A DNA stretch of 64,000 bases from an uncultured Prevotellaceae bacterium (GTDB lineage Bacteria; Bacteroidota; Bacteroidia; Bacteroidales; Bacteroidaceae): NCBI GenBank assembly GCA_902779455.1, contig CACZBS010000001.1, forward strand, positions 147,455 through 211,454, in the 5' to 3' direction. The position numbers and the translations under genes are program-made. Positions 43,261 to 52,976 of this stretch are shown one piece after another; positions within the stretch are counted from its first letter, which is position 1, and each line of letters opens with the position of its first letter. The notes under the pieces are model-generated. The model was given only the letters and a program-made list of their open reading frames with translations, did no database searches and was not told the origin of the DNA.

Positions 43261-44114
43261 CGTGGATTGAGACCATCATTATTGCTGTCGTCGAGGGACT
43301 GACCGAGTTTCTGCCCGTATCGTCGACAGGCCACATGATCATCGCCCAGAACCTGCTGGGCATACCCCAGGGCGACCCCTTCGTCCATGCCTTCACGTTC
43401 ATCATCCAGTTTGGCGCCATCCTCTCGGTGGTCTGCCTCTACTGGAAGCACTTCTTTCAGCTCGACAACTCGCCGGCCCCCGAGGGCAGCACCCTCTTCG
43501 GACGGCTGAAGCATAAGTTCAGCTTCTATTGGCTGCTCTTCGTCGGCGTCCTGCCGGCCGTCGTCATCGGCCTGTTGGCCAAGAAGTCCGGAGCGCTCGA
43601 CTGGCTGCTCGACAGCGTCGAGGTCGTGGCCGTCATGCTCATCCTTGGCGGCATCTTCATGCTCTTCTGCGACAAGCTGTTCAATAAGGGCAGCGAAGAG
43701 AACCGCCTCAATGAGAAGCGGGCCTTCTTCATCGGCATCTACCAGTGCATATCGGTCATTCCGGGCGTCTCGCGCTCCATGGCCACCATCGTCGGCGGCA
43801 TGACGCAGGGGCTGACGCGTAAGCGCGCGGCTGAGTTCTCCTTCTTCCTGGCCGTGCCCACGATGGCCGGCGCGACGCTGCTCGACCTGCTCGACCTGCT
43901 GAAGGAGGACGCGGTGTGGGCCACACCCCACAACATCACCATGCTCCTGCTGGGCTGCGCCGTCGCCTTCGTCGTGGCCCTGCTGGCCATGAAGTGGTTC
44001 GTGGCCTTCCTCACTAAGTATGGCTTCAGGGCTTTCGGAATCTATCGCATCGTCGTGGGGACCATCATCATTGTCATGCTGCTCACGGGTCACTCATTAG
44101 CAATGGTCGACTGA
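43257..44114 (+). CDS. uppP: Undecaprenyl-diphosphatase
   Basis: 285 residues, an integral membrane enzyme that recycles undecaprenyl pyrophosphate to the monophosphate carrier for cell-wall synthesis and gives bacitracin tolerance. The BacA motifs are EGLTEFLPVSSTGHMIIAQNLLG near the N-terminus and IPGVSRSMATIVGG in the second half. About eight helices. It overlaps DUF3098 by 4 nt and truB by one base. Confidence 0.94.
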   Translation: MTWIETIIIAVVEGLTEFLPVSSTGHMIIAQNLLGIPQGDPFVHAFTFIIQFGAILSVVCLYWKHFFQLDNSPAPEGSTLFGRLKHKFSFYWLLFVGVLPAVVIGLLAKKSGALDWLLDSVEVVAVMLILGGIFMLFCDKLFNKGSEENRLNEKRAFFIGIYQCISVIPGVSRSMATIVGGMTQGLTRKRAAEFSFFLAVPTMAGATLLDLLDLLKEDAVWATPHNITMLLLGCAVAFVVALLAMKWFVAFLTKYGFRAFGIYRIVVGTIIIVMLLTGHSLAMVD

Positions 44115-44812
44115 TGAACTTTCACGAAGGAGAGATACTCTATATCAACAAGCCCTATGGGATGACGTCGTTCGGCGCACTGGCCTTTGTCCGTACACGC
44201 CTGTCGAGACGGCTGCACGTGAAGCGGCTCAAGACGGGTCATGCAGGCACGCTCGACCCGCTGGCCACGGGCGTCCTCATCCTCTGTACCGGGCGGGCCA
44301 CGAAGCAGATCGAGACGCTGCAGGGCCACACCAAGGAATACACGGCGACGCTCCAGCTCGGAGCCACCACGCCCAGCTACGACATGGAGCACGAGGTCGA
44401 CCAGACCTATCCGACCGGTCACATCACGCGCGAGCTCATCCTCGCCACGCTGCCCCAATTCGTGGGCGAGATCCGCCAGGTGCCGCCCCTGTTCTCGGCC
44501 GTCATGGTCGACGGCGACAGGGCCTACATGCTGGCACGCCGCGGCGACAACGTCGAGCTGCAGGCCAAGCCCATCCGCATCGACGAACTGGAGCTGACCC
44601 ACTTCGATCCTGAGTCGATGCAGATGTCCATCCGCGTCGTCTGCGGCAAGGGCACCTACATCCGCTCGCTGGCCCGCGACATCGGTCAGGCCCTCGGCTC
44701 AGGCGCCTATCTGACGGCCCTCTGTCGCACCCGTGTGGGCGACGTGCGCCTTGAGGACTGCCTGACGCTCGACGACTTCCCGTCGTGGCTCGATTCAATA
44801 GACATAGAATAA
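44114..44812 (+). CDS. truB: tRNA pseudouridine(55) synthase
   Basis: 232 residues. LYINKPYGMTSFGALAFVR at the N-terminus and KTGHAGTLDPLATGVLILCTGRATK, with the catalytic Asp in GTLDP, identify TruB. It makes pseudouridine 55 in the T-loop of tRNAs. It is shorter than E. coli TruB because the C-terminal PUA domain is small or absent, as is usual in Bacteroidetes. The start overlaps the uppP stop (TGATG). Confidence 0.94.
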   Translation: MNFHEGEILYINKPYGMTSFGALAFVRTRLSRRLHVKRLKTGHAGTLDPLATGVLILCTGRATKQIETLQGHTKEYTATLQLGATTPSYDMEHEVDQTYPTGHITRELILATLPQFVGEIRQVPPLFSAVMVDGDRAYMLARRGDNVELQAKPIRIDELELTHFDPESMQMSIRVVCGKGTYIRSLARDIGQALGSGAYLTALCRTRVGDVRLEDCLTLDDFPSWLDSIDIE

Positions 44813-44821
44813 GGAAACGAT

Positions 44822-45964
44822 ATGAAACTATCACAATTCAAGTTCAAACTGCCAGAGGACCAGGTAGCCCTCTATCCGCCCCATCGCGCCTTTGAGAACG
44901 AAGACGGCACCGTGGAGCGCGTCTACAATCGCGACCAATGCCGCCTGATGGTGCTCCATCGCAAGAGCGAGCGCATAGAGATGTTCAAGAAGGATGCTGA
45001 AGGCAGGGACACGGACGAACTGATGACCTTCCGCAATCTCGTCGACTACTTCGACGAGGGCGACACGTTCATCTTCAACGACACCCGCGTGTTCCCCGCA
45101 CGACTCTATGGCACCAAGGAGAAGACCGACGCCAAGATCGAGGTCTTCTTGCTGCGCGAACTCAACGAGGAGCTGCGCCTGTGGGACGTGCTCGTCGAGC
45201 CCGCACGCAAGATTCGCATCGGCAACAAGCTCTTCTTCGATGGCGACGGTCCCATGGTGGCTGAGGTCATCGACAACACCACGTCGCGCGGCCGCACGCT
45301 GCGCTTCCTCTATGACTGCCCGCACGATGAGTTCAAGAAGGAGCTCTTCGACCTGGGCGAGGCGCCCCTGCCACGCTACATCGTCGACCGCCGTCCGGCT
45401 ACGGCTGACGACATGGAGCAATTCCAGACCATCTTCGCCAAGAACGAGGGTGCCGTCACTGCTCCGTCGACAGGCCTCCACTTCAGCCGTGAGCTGCTGA
45501 AGATGATGGAGATTCGCGGCTTTGAGTCGACGTTCATCACCGTCCACTGCGGACTGGGCTCCTTTGACCCCATCGAGGTGGAAGACCTGACGAAGCACAA
45601 GATGAACTCTGAGCAGATGATCATCACGGCCGAGACTTGCCAAAAGGTGAATGCCTCGAAGCAGGCAGGCCATCGCATCTGCGTCGTGGGCATCAGCACG
45701 CTGCGCGCCACGGAGTCGGCTGTCGGCACTGACGGCCTTCTGAAGGAATATGACGGGTGGACCAATAAGTTCATCTTCCCCCCCTATGAGTTTGGACTGG
45801 GCAACGCCCTGATTTCGAATTTCTATCATCCTGAGTCGACTATGATGATGGCTACGGCAGCCTTCGGCGGCTACGACCTGGTCTACGAAGCCTACAAGCT
45901 GGCCTTGAAGAACAAGTACATGTTCGGCTGTTATGGCGACGCCATGCTGATCCTGGACGACTGA
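44822..45964 (+). CDS. queA: S-adenosylmethionine:tRNA ribosyltransferase-isomerase
   Basis: 380 residues. QueA makes epoxyqueuosine in tRNA. Conserved blocks: FKFKLPEDQVALYPPHR, FIFNDTRVFPARLYGTKEKT, VEPARKIRIGNKL, EGAVTAPSTGLHFS, TVHCGLGSFDPIEVEDLTKHKMNSE and ALISNFYHPESTMMMATAAFGG. It follows truB by 9 nt. Its stop codon opens a heptamer repeat that runs to the next gene. Confidence 0.94.
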   Translation: MKLSQFKFKLPEDQVALYPPHRAFENEDGTVERVYNRDQCRLMVLHRKSERIEMFKKDAEGRDTDELMTFRNLVDYFDEGDTFIFNDTRVFPARLYGTKEKTDAKIEVFLLRELNEELRLWDVLVEPARKIRIGNKLFFDGDGPMVAEVIDNTTSRGRTLRFLYDCPHDEFKKELFDLGEAPLPRYIVDRRPATADDMEQFQTIFAKNEGAVTAPSTGLHFSRELLKMMEIRGFESTFITVHCGLGSFDPIEVEDLTKHKMNSEQMIITAETCQKVNASKQAGHRICVVGISTLRATESAVGTDGLLKEYDGWTNKFIFPPYEFGLGNALISNFYHPESTMMMATAAFGGYDLVYEAYKLALKNKYMFGCYGDAMLILDD

Positions 45965-46016
45965 GATAGTGAAGAGTGAAGAGTGAAAAGTGAAGAGTGA
46001 AAAATTTGCTACCGCT
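45965..46016 (+). repeat. AGTGAAG heptamer repeat leading into folK
   Basis: Four AGTGAAG-like units after the queA stop, followed by AATTTGCTACCGC and, 4 nt later, the folK ATG. The same order and spacing occurs before folA at 60051-60103. Confidence 0.8.
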
Positions 46017-46019
46017 GCA

Positions 46020-46478
46020 ATGGGCGCCGACGTGCATCAGGTTTTCCTTGGACTGGGGGCTAACATTGGCGACAGGGAGCAGACCATTCTGAACGCTTAC
46101 CGGCGCATAGAAAGGCTGATTGGCACCATCAGGCGCCAGTCGGCCTTCTTCTATTCCCAGCCGTGGGGATTCGATTCCTGCAACGCCTTCGTCAACACGG
46201 TCGTCATGGTCGAGACCGCCTTGTCGCCCCTGCAGGTGCTCCATCGCACACAGCTCATCGAGCGACAGCTGGGCAAGCGCCGCGAGCACGCCTCAGCAAA
46301 GGGTGGGGCAGAGGTGGTCTATCACGACCGTCCCATCGACATCGACATCCTGCTCTACGACGATCTGCGGCTCGACACGCCGAAACTGATAATCCCTCAC
46401 CCGCTGATGCAGGAGAGGGATTTCGTAATGATTCCGCTTCGTGAGGTCCTTCTTACTTACGCAGACCCAGAGCCTTGA
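46020..46478 (+). CDS. folK: 2-amino-4-hydroxy-6-hydroxymethyldihydropteridine diphosphokinase
   Basis: 152 residues from the ATG at 46020; a GTG at 45990 opens the frame inside the repeat and is rejected. HPPK motifs: [73 protein letters not shown]. It pyrophosphorylates the pterin in folate synthesis. Last gene of the ftsX operon. Its last 26 nt overlap the end of rpsO on the other strand. Confidence 0.92.
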   Translation: MGADVHQVFLGLGANIGDREQTILNAYRRIERLIGTIRRQSAFFYSQPWGFDSCNAFVNTVVMVETALSPLQVLHRTQLIERQLGKRREHASAKGGAEVVYHDRPIDIDILLYDDLRLDTPKLIIPHPLMQERDFVMIPLREVLLTYADPEP

Positions 46479-46722
46479 CGATGGCACGATAGCGAGTGAT
46501 GTCGTTTTCGTAGAGATACTTCAGCAGCTTGCGGCGACGACCTACCATCTTGGTCAGCGAACGGGCGGTGACGAAGTCCTTGTGGTTCTGCTTCAGATGC
46601 TCCGTCAGGTGCTTGATGCGATAGGTGAACAGGGCAATCTGGCTCTCAGCCGAACCAGTGTCGGTGGCTGACTTGCCGTACTCGGTGAAAATCTCTTGCT
46701 TCTTAGCTTGATCTAAATACAT
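46453..46722 (-). CDS. rpsO: 30S ribosomal protein S15
   Basis: 89 residues, the standard length. [50 protein letters not shown] is the S15 signature, with the conserved TGSAESQIA and RRRKLLKYL. Monocistronic, with a leader of about 105 nt upstream that could hold an S15 autoregulatory fold (not shown here). The coding end overlaps folK antisense, and no hairpin terminator separates the two genes. Confidence 0.97.
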   Translation of the reverse strand: MYLDQAKKQEIFTEYGKSATDTGSAESQIALFTYRIKHLTEHLKQNHKDFVTARSLTKMVGRRRKLLKYLYENDITRYRAIVKALGLRK

Positions 46723-46831
46723 AATTGTTGATTGATTAATGTTTTGTGCTTCAACATCCTTCTGACGCCTTGACCACCTTAATCACGGGTAGCAACGTCG
46801 TCGAATGCTCCGGGGGTTCCGAAAAGCGGTG

Positions 46832-46863
46832 CAAAATTACTACTTTTTTTTCATTCCGCCAAG
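46832..46863 (-). promoter_or_regulatory. Promoter of rpsO
   Basis: On the reverse strand CTTG (46860-46863), a 20-nt spacer and TAATTTTG (46832-46839). The -33 region reads GCTTGGCGGAATG followed by eight A, the same module as in the yidC and DUF3078 promoters. Confidence 0.75.
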
Positions 46864-46960
46864 CTTTTCCGACTTTTTTTGTTTCTTTACGTATTTTATT
46901 TGTATCTATATCCGTAGTAAAGGTCTGATTCTTATTTATAAACATTTTTCTTGCGGATTA

Positions 46961-46992
46961 TTTGTTTAATTAGTTTTTTTTACCTAACTTTG
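46961..46992 (+). promoter_or_regulatory. Promoter of the SusC/SusD operon
   Basis: TTTG (46961-46964), a 20-nt spacer and TAACTTTG (46985-46992). Leader of about 57 nt before the susC-like ATG at 47057. Divergent from rpsO; the gap between contains only these two promoters and A/T-rich sequence. Confidence 0.75.
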
Positions 46993-47056
46993 TGCCGCAA
47001 TATGGAGGGAATCTACCAGACTGTTCCTTCTGTGATATCAGAAAAATATTAGTGTT

Positions 47057-50000
47057 ATGTACAAGCGACTATCAATACTATGGATATTTTTGCTGCTTGT
47101 TGTGGGTGTGACCTTTGCACAAACGAAGATTACAGGCACCGTTGTCGAAGCTAACGGCGAGCCTGCCATCGGTGCGACGGTACAGGTGCAGGGCGGCAAG
47201 AACGGAACAGCTACTGACATCAATGGTCACTTCGCGATTGAAGTGCCTCAGGGCAAGAAGCTCGTCTTCAGCTATATAGGCATGGCGACGCAGACCCTTG
47301 CACCTCGTAATGGCATGCGTGTCGTGCTGCAGCCCGACCAGGCGCTGATGGTCGACGAGGTGGTGGTCACGGGTATGCAGAAGGTCGACAAGCGCACGTT
47401 CACCGGCTCGACGACCAAGGTCAATGCTGCCGACGCAAAGATCGACGGCGTGGCCGACATCAGCCGTGCGCTGGAGGGTAGGGCTGCCGGTGTCTCCGTC
47501 CAGAACGTCAGTGGCACGTTCGGTGCTGCGCCCAAGATCCGCGTGCGCGGCGCTACGAGCATCTATGGCGCGTCGAAGCCCCTGTGGGTGGTCGACGGCG
47601 TCATCCTCGAGGATGTCATCGACGTCTCGGCCGACGACCTGTCCTCTGGCGATGCCAATACGCTGATCTCGTCGGCCATCGCAGGCTTGAACTCCGACGA
47701 TATCGAGTCGTTCGAAGTCCTGAAGGACGGCTCCGCCACCTCTATATACGGTGCGCGCGCGATGGCAGGCGTCATTGCCGTGACCACGAAGAAAGGCCGC
47801 GCCGGCCACAACCGCATCAGCTATACGGGCGAATACACCATGCGACTGAAGCCCTCCTACTCGACGTTCAACATCATGAACTCGCAGGACCAGATGTCGG
47901 TCTATCAGGAACTGCAGCAGAAAGGCTACCTCAACTACGCCGAGACGGCCAACGCCTCCGAGTCGGGCATCTACGGAAAAATGTATCAGATGCTCTCTGA
48001 GTACGACCCCGTGACGAAGACCTTTGCACTCGACAACAGCAACGAGGCCATTGCCGAGTATCTGCGGGCCGCCGAATATCGCAACACCGACTGGTTCGAC
48101 CGCCTCTTCTCAACCGCCGTGCAGCACAGCCACTCCGTCTCGCTGGAGGGCGGAACGGACAAGACCACCTATCGCGCCTCCGTCAGCGCCCTGCTCGACC
48201 CGGGGTGGACCAAGCAGAGCAAGGTGGAGCGCTATACGGTTAACATCAACGCCGACTTCAACCTGTCGAAGCAGCTCACGCTGAAAGTCATCTCGAGCAC
48301 CTCGTTCCGCAACCAGAAAGCACCGGGCACCCTCTCGCGCAGCGTCGACCCCGTGGCTGGCGGCGTCACCCGCTCGTTCGACATCAATCCCTACAGCTAC
48401 GCGCTGAACACCAGCCGCGCCCTCGACCCTGACGTCTATTATACGCACAACTATGCGCCGTTTAATATCTTCAATGAGCTCGATAATAATTATATTGACC
48501 TGAAGTCGAACGAGTTGCGACTCCAGGGACAGCTCACCTGGAAACCCATCCGCAAGGTCGAGCTCACGGCCCTCGGCTCCATCCGCAGCGTGACCACCCG
48601 CCAGGAGCACTTCATCCGCGAGAACTCCAATCAGGCCATGGCCTATCGCGCCATGGACAACTCCACCATCCGCTCGCACAACCCCTATCTTTATACCGAC
48701 CCCGACAATATCTATGCGCTGCCCGTCTCGGTGATGCCCGAGGGAGGCATCCTGCGCCAATCGGACAACTCGATGTTCAGCTATAACTTCCGTGCTTCGG
48801 GCAGCTATAATGACGTTTTCGCAGAGAAGCATCAGCTGAACCTCTATGCCGGCATGGAGGTGACGTCGCTCAATCGCCATCGCAGCGAGAACACCGACAT
48901 GGGCGTGCTCTTCGACAGCGGCATGCTGTCGAGCTTCAACTATCTGGCATTTAAGCAGATGCAGGAGCGCAACACCAGCTACTATGCGCTGGCCGATACG
49001 CGAGAGCGCACGGCAGCCTTCTTCATCAACGGCACCTATACGTTCAACCGCCGCTACGTGGTCAACGGCACCTTCCGCTATGAGGGCACCAACCGCATGG
49101 GGCGCAGCCGCTCCGCCCGCTGGCTTCCCACGTGGAACGTGTCAGGACGATGGAACATCGACGAGGAGACGTGGTTTGAGAAACTGGCCCCCGTCTTGAG
49201 TTCCGCATCGCTGCGCGCCAGCTATTCGCTGACGGCCGACCGTGGACCGTCCGACGTGACCAACTCCACCTATATCGTCGTCCCCATGGCCATCTGGCGC
49301 CCCTTCACCAGCGTCAAGGAGAGTGGCAATCTCCTTGAGTCGCCTGCCAACAACGACCTCACCTACGAGAAGAAGCATGAGCTGAGCATCGGCCTCGATG
49401 CCGGCTTCCTGGACAATCGCATCAACCTGACCTTCGACTGGTATAAGCGCAACAACTACGACCTCATCGGCCCCATCTTTACGGCCGGCTATGCAGGCGG
49501 AGGAATCACCCAGCGTGCCAACGCGGCCGAGATGAGCGCCGACGGCATCGAGGTGAGCCTCTCGACGGTGAATATCCGCAACAAGCATTTCACGTGGACC
49601 ACGTCGCTCGTCTATTCCCATACTCACAACAAGGTGACGCGGCTGATGTCGCGCAAGCGGCTCATCGACTTGCTCACCAGCTCGAGCGAGGCCAGCCTGG
49701 AGGGCTACCCCGTCAACAGCCTCTTCTCGATTCCCTTTGCAGGACTCAACAAAGAGGGTCTGCCCACCTTCTACGTCGGCAACGGATGGACCACGACGAC
49801 AGGCATCTACTTCCAGGAGACTGACCCCGAGGCCATGTCCTACCTCAAGTATTCCGGCACCATCGACCCCTCCGACATGGGCTCGCTGGGCAATGTCTTC
49901 AAGTATAAGGGCTTCACGCTGAACCTCTTCCTGACCTATTCCTTTGGCAACGTCATCCGTCTCGACCCCGTCTTCTCCAATCGCTATAGCGACCTGACGG

Positions 50001-50383
50001 CCATGCCGAAGGAATTCAAGAACCGCTGGATGGTGCCTGGCGATGAGGCTTATACGGACATTCCCGTCATTGCCAGCTCGCGCCAGAATCGCAACGATAC
50101 CGACCTGGGCTATGCCTATAGTGCCTACAACTACTCGACGGCCCGTGTGGCTAAGGGCGATTTCGTGCGGATGAAGGAGATCTCGCTGAACTACGACTTC
50201 CCGCGCAACCTCATCTCCCGCCTCGGACTGACCACGCTCGGACTGAAGCTGCAGGCCACCAATCTGTTCCTGCTCTACAGCGACAAGAAGCTCAACGGCC
50301 AGGATCCTGAGTTCACCAATGCCGGCGGCGTGGCTGTCCCCATGCCGAAGCAGTTCACGTGTACCCTGCGCCTCGGAATCTGA
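47057..50383 (+). CDS. SusC/RagA-family TonB-dependent outer-membrane transporter
   Basis: 1108 residues. Signal peptide (LSILWIFLLLVVGVTFAQ), then a carboxypeptidase-D-like domain (about 24-100: ITGTVVEANGEPAIGATVQVQGGKNGTATDINGHFAI), the SusC motif VDEVVVTGMQKVDKRTFTGS, a plug domain (to about 240: ALEGRAAGVSVQNVSGTFGAAPKIRVRGATSIYGASKPLWVVDGVILED and IESFEVLKDGSATSIYGARAMAGVIAVTTKKG) and a 22-strand barrel. It imports a ligand delivered by the SusD-like lipoprotein, driven by TonB. The ligand is not known. The partners downstream suggest a protein or peptide source rather than a glycan, since no glycosidase is encoded in the operon. Confidence 0.95.
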   Translation: MYKRLSILWIFLLLVVGVTFAQTKITGTVVEANGEPAIGATVQVQGGKNGTATDINGHFAIEVPQGKKLVFSYIGMATQTLAPRNGMRVVLQPDQALMVDEVVVTGMQKVDKRTFTGSTTKVNAADAKIDGVADISRALEGRAAGVSVQNVSGTFGAAPKIRVRGATSIYGASKPLWVVDGVILEDVIDVSADDLSSGDANTLISSAIAGLNSDDIESFEVLKDGSATSIYGARAMAGVIAVTTKKGRAGHNRISYTGEYTMRLKPSYSTFNIMNSQDQMSVYQELQQKGYLNYAETANASESGIYGKMYQMLSEYDPVTKTFALDNSNEAIAEYLRAAEYRNTDWFDRLFSTAVQHSHSVSLEGGTDKTTYRASVSALLDPGWTKQSKVERYTVNINADFNLSKQLTLKVISSTSFRNQKAPGTLSRSVDPVAGGVTRSFDINPYSYALNTSRALDPDVYYTHNYAPFNIFNELDNNYIDLKSNELRLQGQLTWKPIRKVELTALGSIRSVTTRQEHFIRENSNQAMAYRAMDNSTIRSHNPYLYTDPDNIYALPVSVMPEGGILRQSDNSMFSYNFRASGSYNDVFAEKHQLNLYAGMEVTSLNRHRSENTDMGVLFDSGMLSSFNYLAFKQMQERNTSYYALADTRERTAAFFINGTYTFNRRYVVNGTFRYEGTNRMGRSRSARWLPTWNVSGRWNIDEETWFEKLAPVLSSASLRASYSLTADRGPSDVTNSTYIVVPMAIWRPFTSVKESGNLLESPANNDLTYEKKHELSIGLDAGFLDNRINLTFDWYKRNNYDLIGPIFTAGYAGGGITQRANAAEMSADGIEVSLSTVNIRNKHFTWTTSLVYSHTHNKVTRLMSRKRLIDLLTSSSEASLEGYPVNSLFSIPFAGLNKEGLPTFYVGNGWTTTTGIYFQETDPEAMSYLKYSGTIDPSDMGSLGNVFKYKGFTLNLFLTYSFGNVIRLDPVFSNRYSDLTAMPKEFKNRWMVPGDEAYTDIPVIASSRQNRNDTDLGYAYSAYNYSTARVAKGDFVRMKEISLNYDFPRNLISRLGLTTLGLKLQATNLFLLYSDKKLNGQDPEFTNAGGVAVPMPKQFTCTLRLGI

Positions 50384-50410
50384 CAGCTTTAACAAGAGAA
50401 AAAGAAACCT

Positions 50411-52006
50411 ATGATGACAAGAAGAAATAAACTCTACGCTGTTTTAGTTTGTTGCGTTGCCAGCGCAACAGCCCTCGTCAGCTGCGACGACTATCTCGAC
50501 GAGCTGCCTGACAACCGCATGGAGGTCACGACGGTCGAGAGCGTCAAGAAGCTGCTCGTGACGGCCTATCCGTCCAACGAGCCGATGCTCGTGGCCGAGT
50601 TCATGAGCGACAATGTCGACGACTATGGCAGCGCCAACCCCAATACCACGCGATTCATGGACCAGGTGTTCTACTGGAACGATGCCACCGAGTCGAACAA
50701 CTCCAGCCCGGAAAACTTCTGGCAGGACTGCTATCAGTGTATCGCCACGGCCAACCAGGCGCTCCAGAGTCTCGACCAACTGAAGGGCAGTGCCTCCGAG
50801 TCGGAACTGGCCGAAGCCCGTGGCGAAGCCTTGCTCTGCCGGGCCTATGCCCACTTCATGCTGGCCAACATGTTCTGCCAGGCCTACTCGCCCTCGACCG
50901 CCGACAGGGAGCTGGGCATCGTCTACATGACGTCGCCTGCCACGGAGCTGGCCAGTAATCCTGATCGCGGCACCCTGGCCGACGTCTATCGCAACATCGA
51001 GCGCGACCTGCTGGAGGCGCTGCCTCTGGTCAGCAGCAACTACAGCGTGCCGAAATATCACTTCACGCCGCGTGCCGCCTATGCCTTCGCATGCCGCTTC
51101 TACCTCTATTCGGAGCAGTGGGACAAGGCCATCCAGTATGCCAACCTCTGCCTGGGCAGCTCGCCCGAGACGATGCTGCGCGACTGGGACTACATGGCCT
51201 CGATGACGCAGACCTTCGCCGCCCTCTCGCAGCACTACATCGATGCGTCGCTCAACTGCAACCTCATGCTGCTCACCGCCTATTCGGCCATCGGACTTTG
51301 CTTCGGCCCCTACAACTACATGTCGCGCTATTCCCACGGCAAGTATCTGGCATCGACAGAGACCAGCGAGGCCGTCAATATATGGGGTGGGGCGTCCTAC
51401 TATCAGGGCACGCACACCTACTCGGCCACCAACCTCGACAAGACCGTCTTCTGGAAGTTGCCCTATATGTTCGAATATGCCGACCCCGTGGCTGGGACGG
51501 GCTATTTCCGCACGGTCTATCCCGCCTTTACGGCTGACGAGTGCCTGCTCAATCGTGCTGAGGCTTATGTCATGACAGGGCAGTACGACAAGGCCGCCGC
51601 CGACCTGACCCTCTGGATGCAGAACATCGTCAGCGCCTATTTCGACCTGACGCCGGCGATGATCACCGATTTCTACAACAGCGTCGACTATTGCTACAGC
51701 GACGAGCGCCACATCCAGTCGACCATCAAGAAGCACCTGCATCCCAAGTTCGACATCGGCGCTGAGGGCGACACGCGCGAGGCCATGTTGCAGTGCGTCC
51801 TCGGCTTCCGTCGCATCGAGACGCTTCAGACGGGCCTCCGCTGGTACGACATCAAGCGCTATGGCATCGAGGTTGTCCGTCGCGTCATCAATGCCTCTGG
51901 CCAGCCCGAGACCGCTACGGGTCTGCTCCGCGTCGACGATCCGCGCCGTGCCGTGCAGATACCTATCAAGGTGCGCACGGCTGGTGTACAGCCTAATCCG
52001 AGATGA
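50411..52006 (+). CDS. SusD/RagB-family surface lipoprotein
   Basis: 531 residues. Lipobox (ATALVSC, near residue 25) followed by DDYLDELPDNRMEV, the usual SusD start. TPR-like helices (EARGEALLCRAYAHFMLANMFCQAYS and AAYAFACRFYLYSEQWDKAIQYANL) and the C-terminal DPRRAVQIP pattern are present. It caps the SusC barrel and binds the nutrient on the cell surface. It starts 27 nt after susC. The stop TGA (52004-52006) is the first base triplet of a heptamer repeat. Confidence 0.93.
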   Translation: MMTRRNKLYAVLVCCVASATALVSCDDYLDELPDNRMEVTTVESVKKLLVTAYPSNEPMLVAEFMSDNVDDYGSANPNTTRFMDQVFYWNDATESNNSSPENFWQDCYQCIATANQALQSLDQLKGSASESELAEARGEALLCRAYAHFMLANMFCQAYSPSTADRELGIVYMTSPATELASNPDRGTLADVYRNIERDLLEALPLVSSNYSVPKYHFTPRAAYAFACRFYLYSEQWDKAIQYANLCLGSSPETMLRDWDYMASMTQTFAALSQHYIDASLNCNLMLLTAYSAIGLCFGPYNYMSRYSHGKYLASTETSEAVNIWGGASYYQGTHTYSATNLDKTVFWKLPYMFEYADPVAGTGYFRTVYPAFTADECLLNRAEAYVMTGQYDKAAADLTLWMQNIVSAYFDLTPAMITDFYNSVDYCYSDERHIQSTIKKHLHPKFDIGAEGDTREAMLQCVLGFRRIETLQTGLRWYDIKRYGIEVVRRVINASGQPETATGLLRVDDPRRAVQIPIKVRTAGVQPNPR

Positions 52007-52044
52007 GAACTGAGAATTGAAAACTGAGAACTGAGAATTGCGAG
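52004..52044 (+). repeat. TGAGAAC heptamer repeat between susD-like and metallopeptidase genes
   Basis: TGAGAACTGAGAATTGAAAAC and related units run from the SusD stop codon to just before the ATG of the next gene. One-sided (no opposite arm), so it cannot form the long hairpin seen at 4960. Confidence 0.8.
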
Positions 52045-52046
52045 TT

Positions 52047-52955
52047 ATGATGAGTTTCCGAAATATCCGATCATTCCTTCTGGCGGCCAGTGCCGTCGTC
52101 GCAGCAGCCTGTTTCACCAGCTGTTCCGAGGACGAACTGGACCCCAAGAGCGTCATCATGGTCGATCAGGTCGACTATACCCCCTTCGACTATTGGCTGC
52201 AGCGCAACTATGTGGCGCCCTATAACATCCGTTTCAAGTATCGCTACGAGGACAACGAGAGCGACATGAACTATTACACCGTCCCCTCGCGCTACGAGGA
52301 TGCCGTCGTGCTGGCCCATCTGGTCAAGTACATGTGCATCGAGGCCTACGACGAGGTGGGGGGCATCGACTTCACCCGGGCCTACTTCCCCAAGCTCATC
52401 TTCACCATCGGCGAGTGGGAGTACAAGAACAACGGCACCTACATCCTCGGAACGGCTGAGGGCGGCCGCAAGATCCTGCTCTCCGGCACCAACTATCTGG
52501 GGCAGTATCTGAAGAATGCCGACGACCTGAACAATTACTATCTGAAGACCATCCACCACGAGTTCACCCACATCCTCAATCAGACCCGCGACTATCCTGC
52601 TGAGTTCCAGCTCATCACCGGCTCGGGCTACGTGGCCGACAAGTGGAGCGAGAGCCCCTTCGACGTGGGCTATCTGCAACGTGGCTTCATCAGCTCCTAT
52701 GCGCAACACTCTGATAAGGAGGATTTTGCCGAGATGCTCTCGACCTACGTCTGCAACTCGGAGAGCGTCTGGCGCCAGTGGATGGCGCAGGCCGGCACGG
52801 AAGGCGCGCACGTCATTGCCGCCAAGCTCGACATCGTGAAGACCTATATGCTTACCACCTTCGGCATCGACCTCGACCAGCTGCGCTCCTCGCTCCAGCG
52901 CCGCCAGAAGCAGGTGGTCAGCGGCTATATCGACCTCTATTCGCTGAATGGCTGA
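52047..52955 (+). CDS. Putative zinc metallopeptidase lipoprotein
   Basis: 302 residues from the ATG at 52047 (or 52050); the TTG at 52038 is inside the repeat. Lipobox (ACFTSC). The zinc-binding motif HHEFTHILNQ (HExxH with an extra His) and the third ligand region KEDFAEMLSTYV fit the SusD-associated metallopeptidase family of Bacteroidetes (PF15890 type). It could process protein or glycoprotein substrates at the surface for the SusC/SusD pair. Confidence 0.88.
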   Translation: MMSFRNIRSFLLAASAVVAAACFTSCSEDELDPKSVIMVDQVDYTPFDYWLQRNYVAPYNIRFKYRYEDNESDMNYYTVPSRYEDAVVLAHLVKYMCIEAYDEVGGIDFTRAYFPKLIFTIGEWEYKNNGTYILGTAEGGRKILLSGTNYLGQYLKNADDLNNYYLKTIHHEFTHILNQTRDYPAEFQLITGSGYVADKWSESPFDVGYLQRGFISSYAQHSDKEDFAEMLSTYVCNSESVWRQWMAQAGTEGAHVIAAKLDIVKTYMLTTFGIDLDQLRSSLQRRQKQVVSGYIDLYSLNG

Positions 52956-52976
52956 TAATTGAGTGCTAAAGAAATT

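Noticed and set aside
45990-46019. GTG start extending FolK (and the same for FolA at 60073)
   Set aside because: The extra residues come from the repeat, and homology begins at the ATG.
50444-52159. Reverse ORF of 571 codons over the SusD-like gene
   Set aside because: Shadow frame; the forward gene has a lipobox and SusD motifs.
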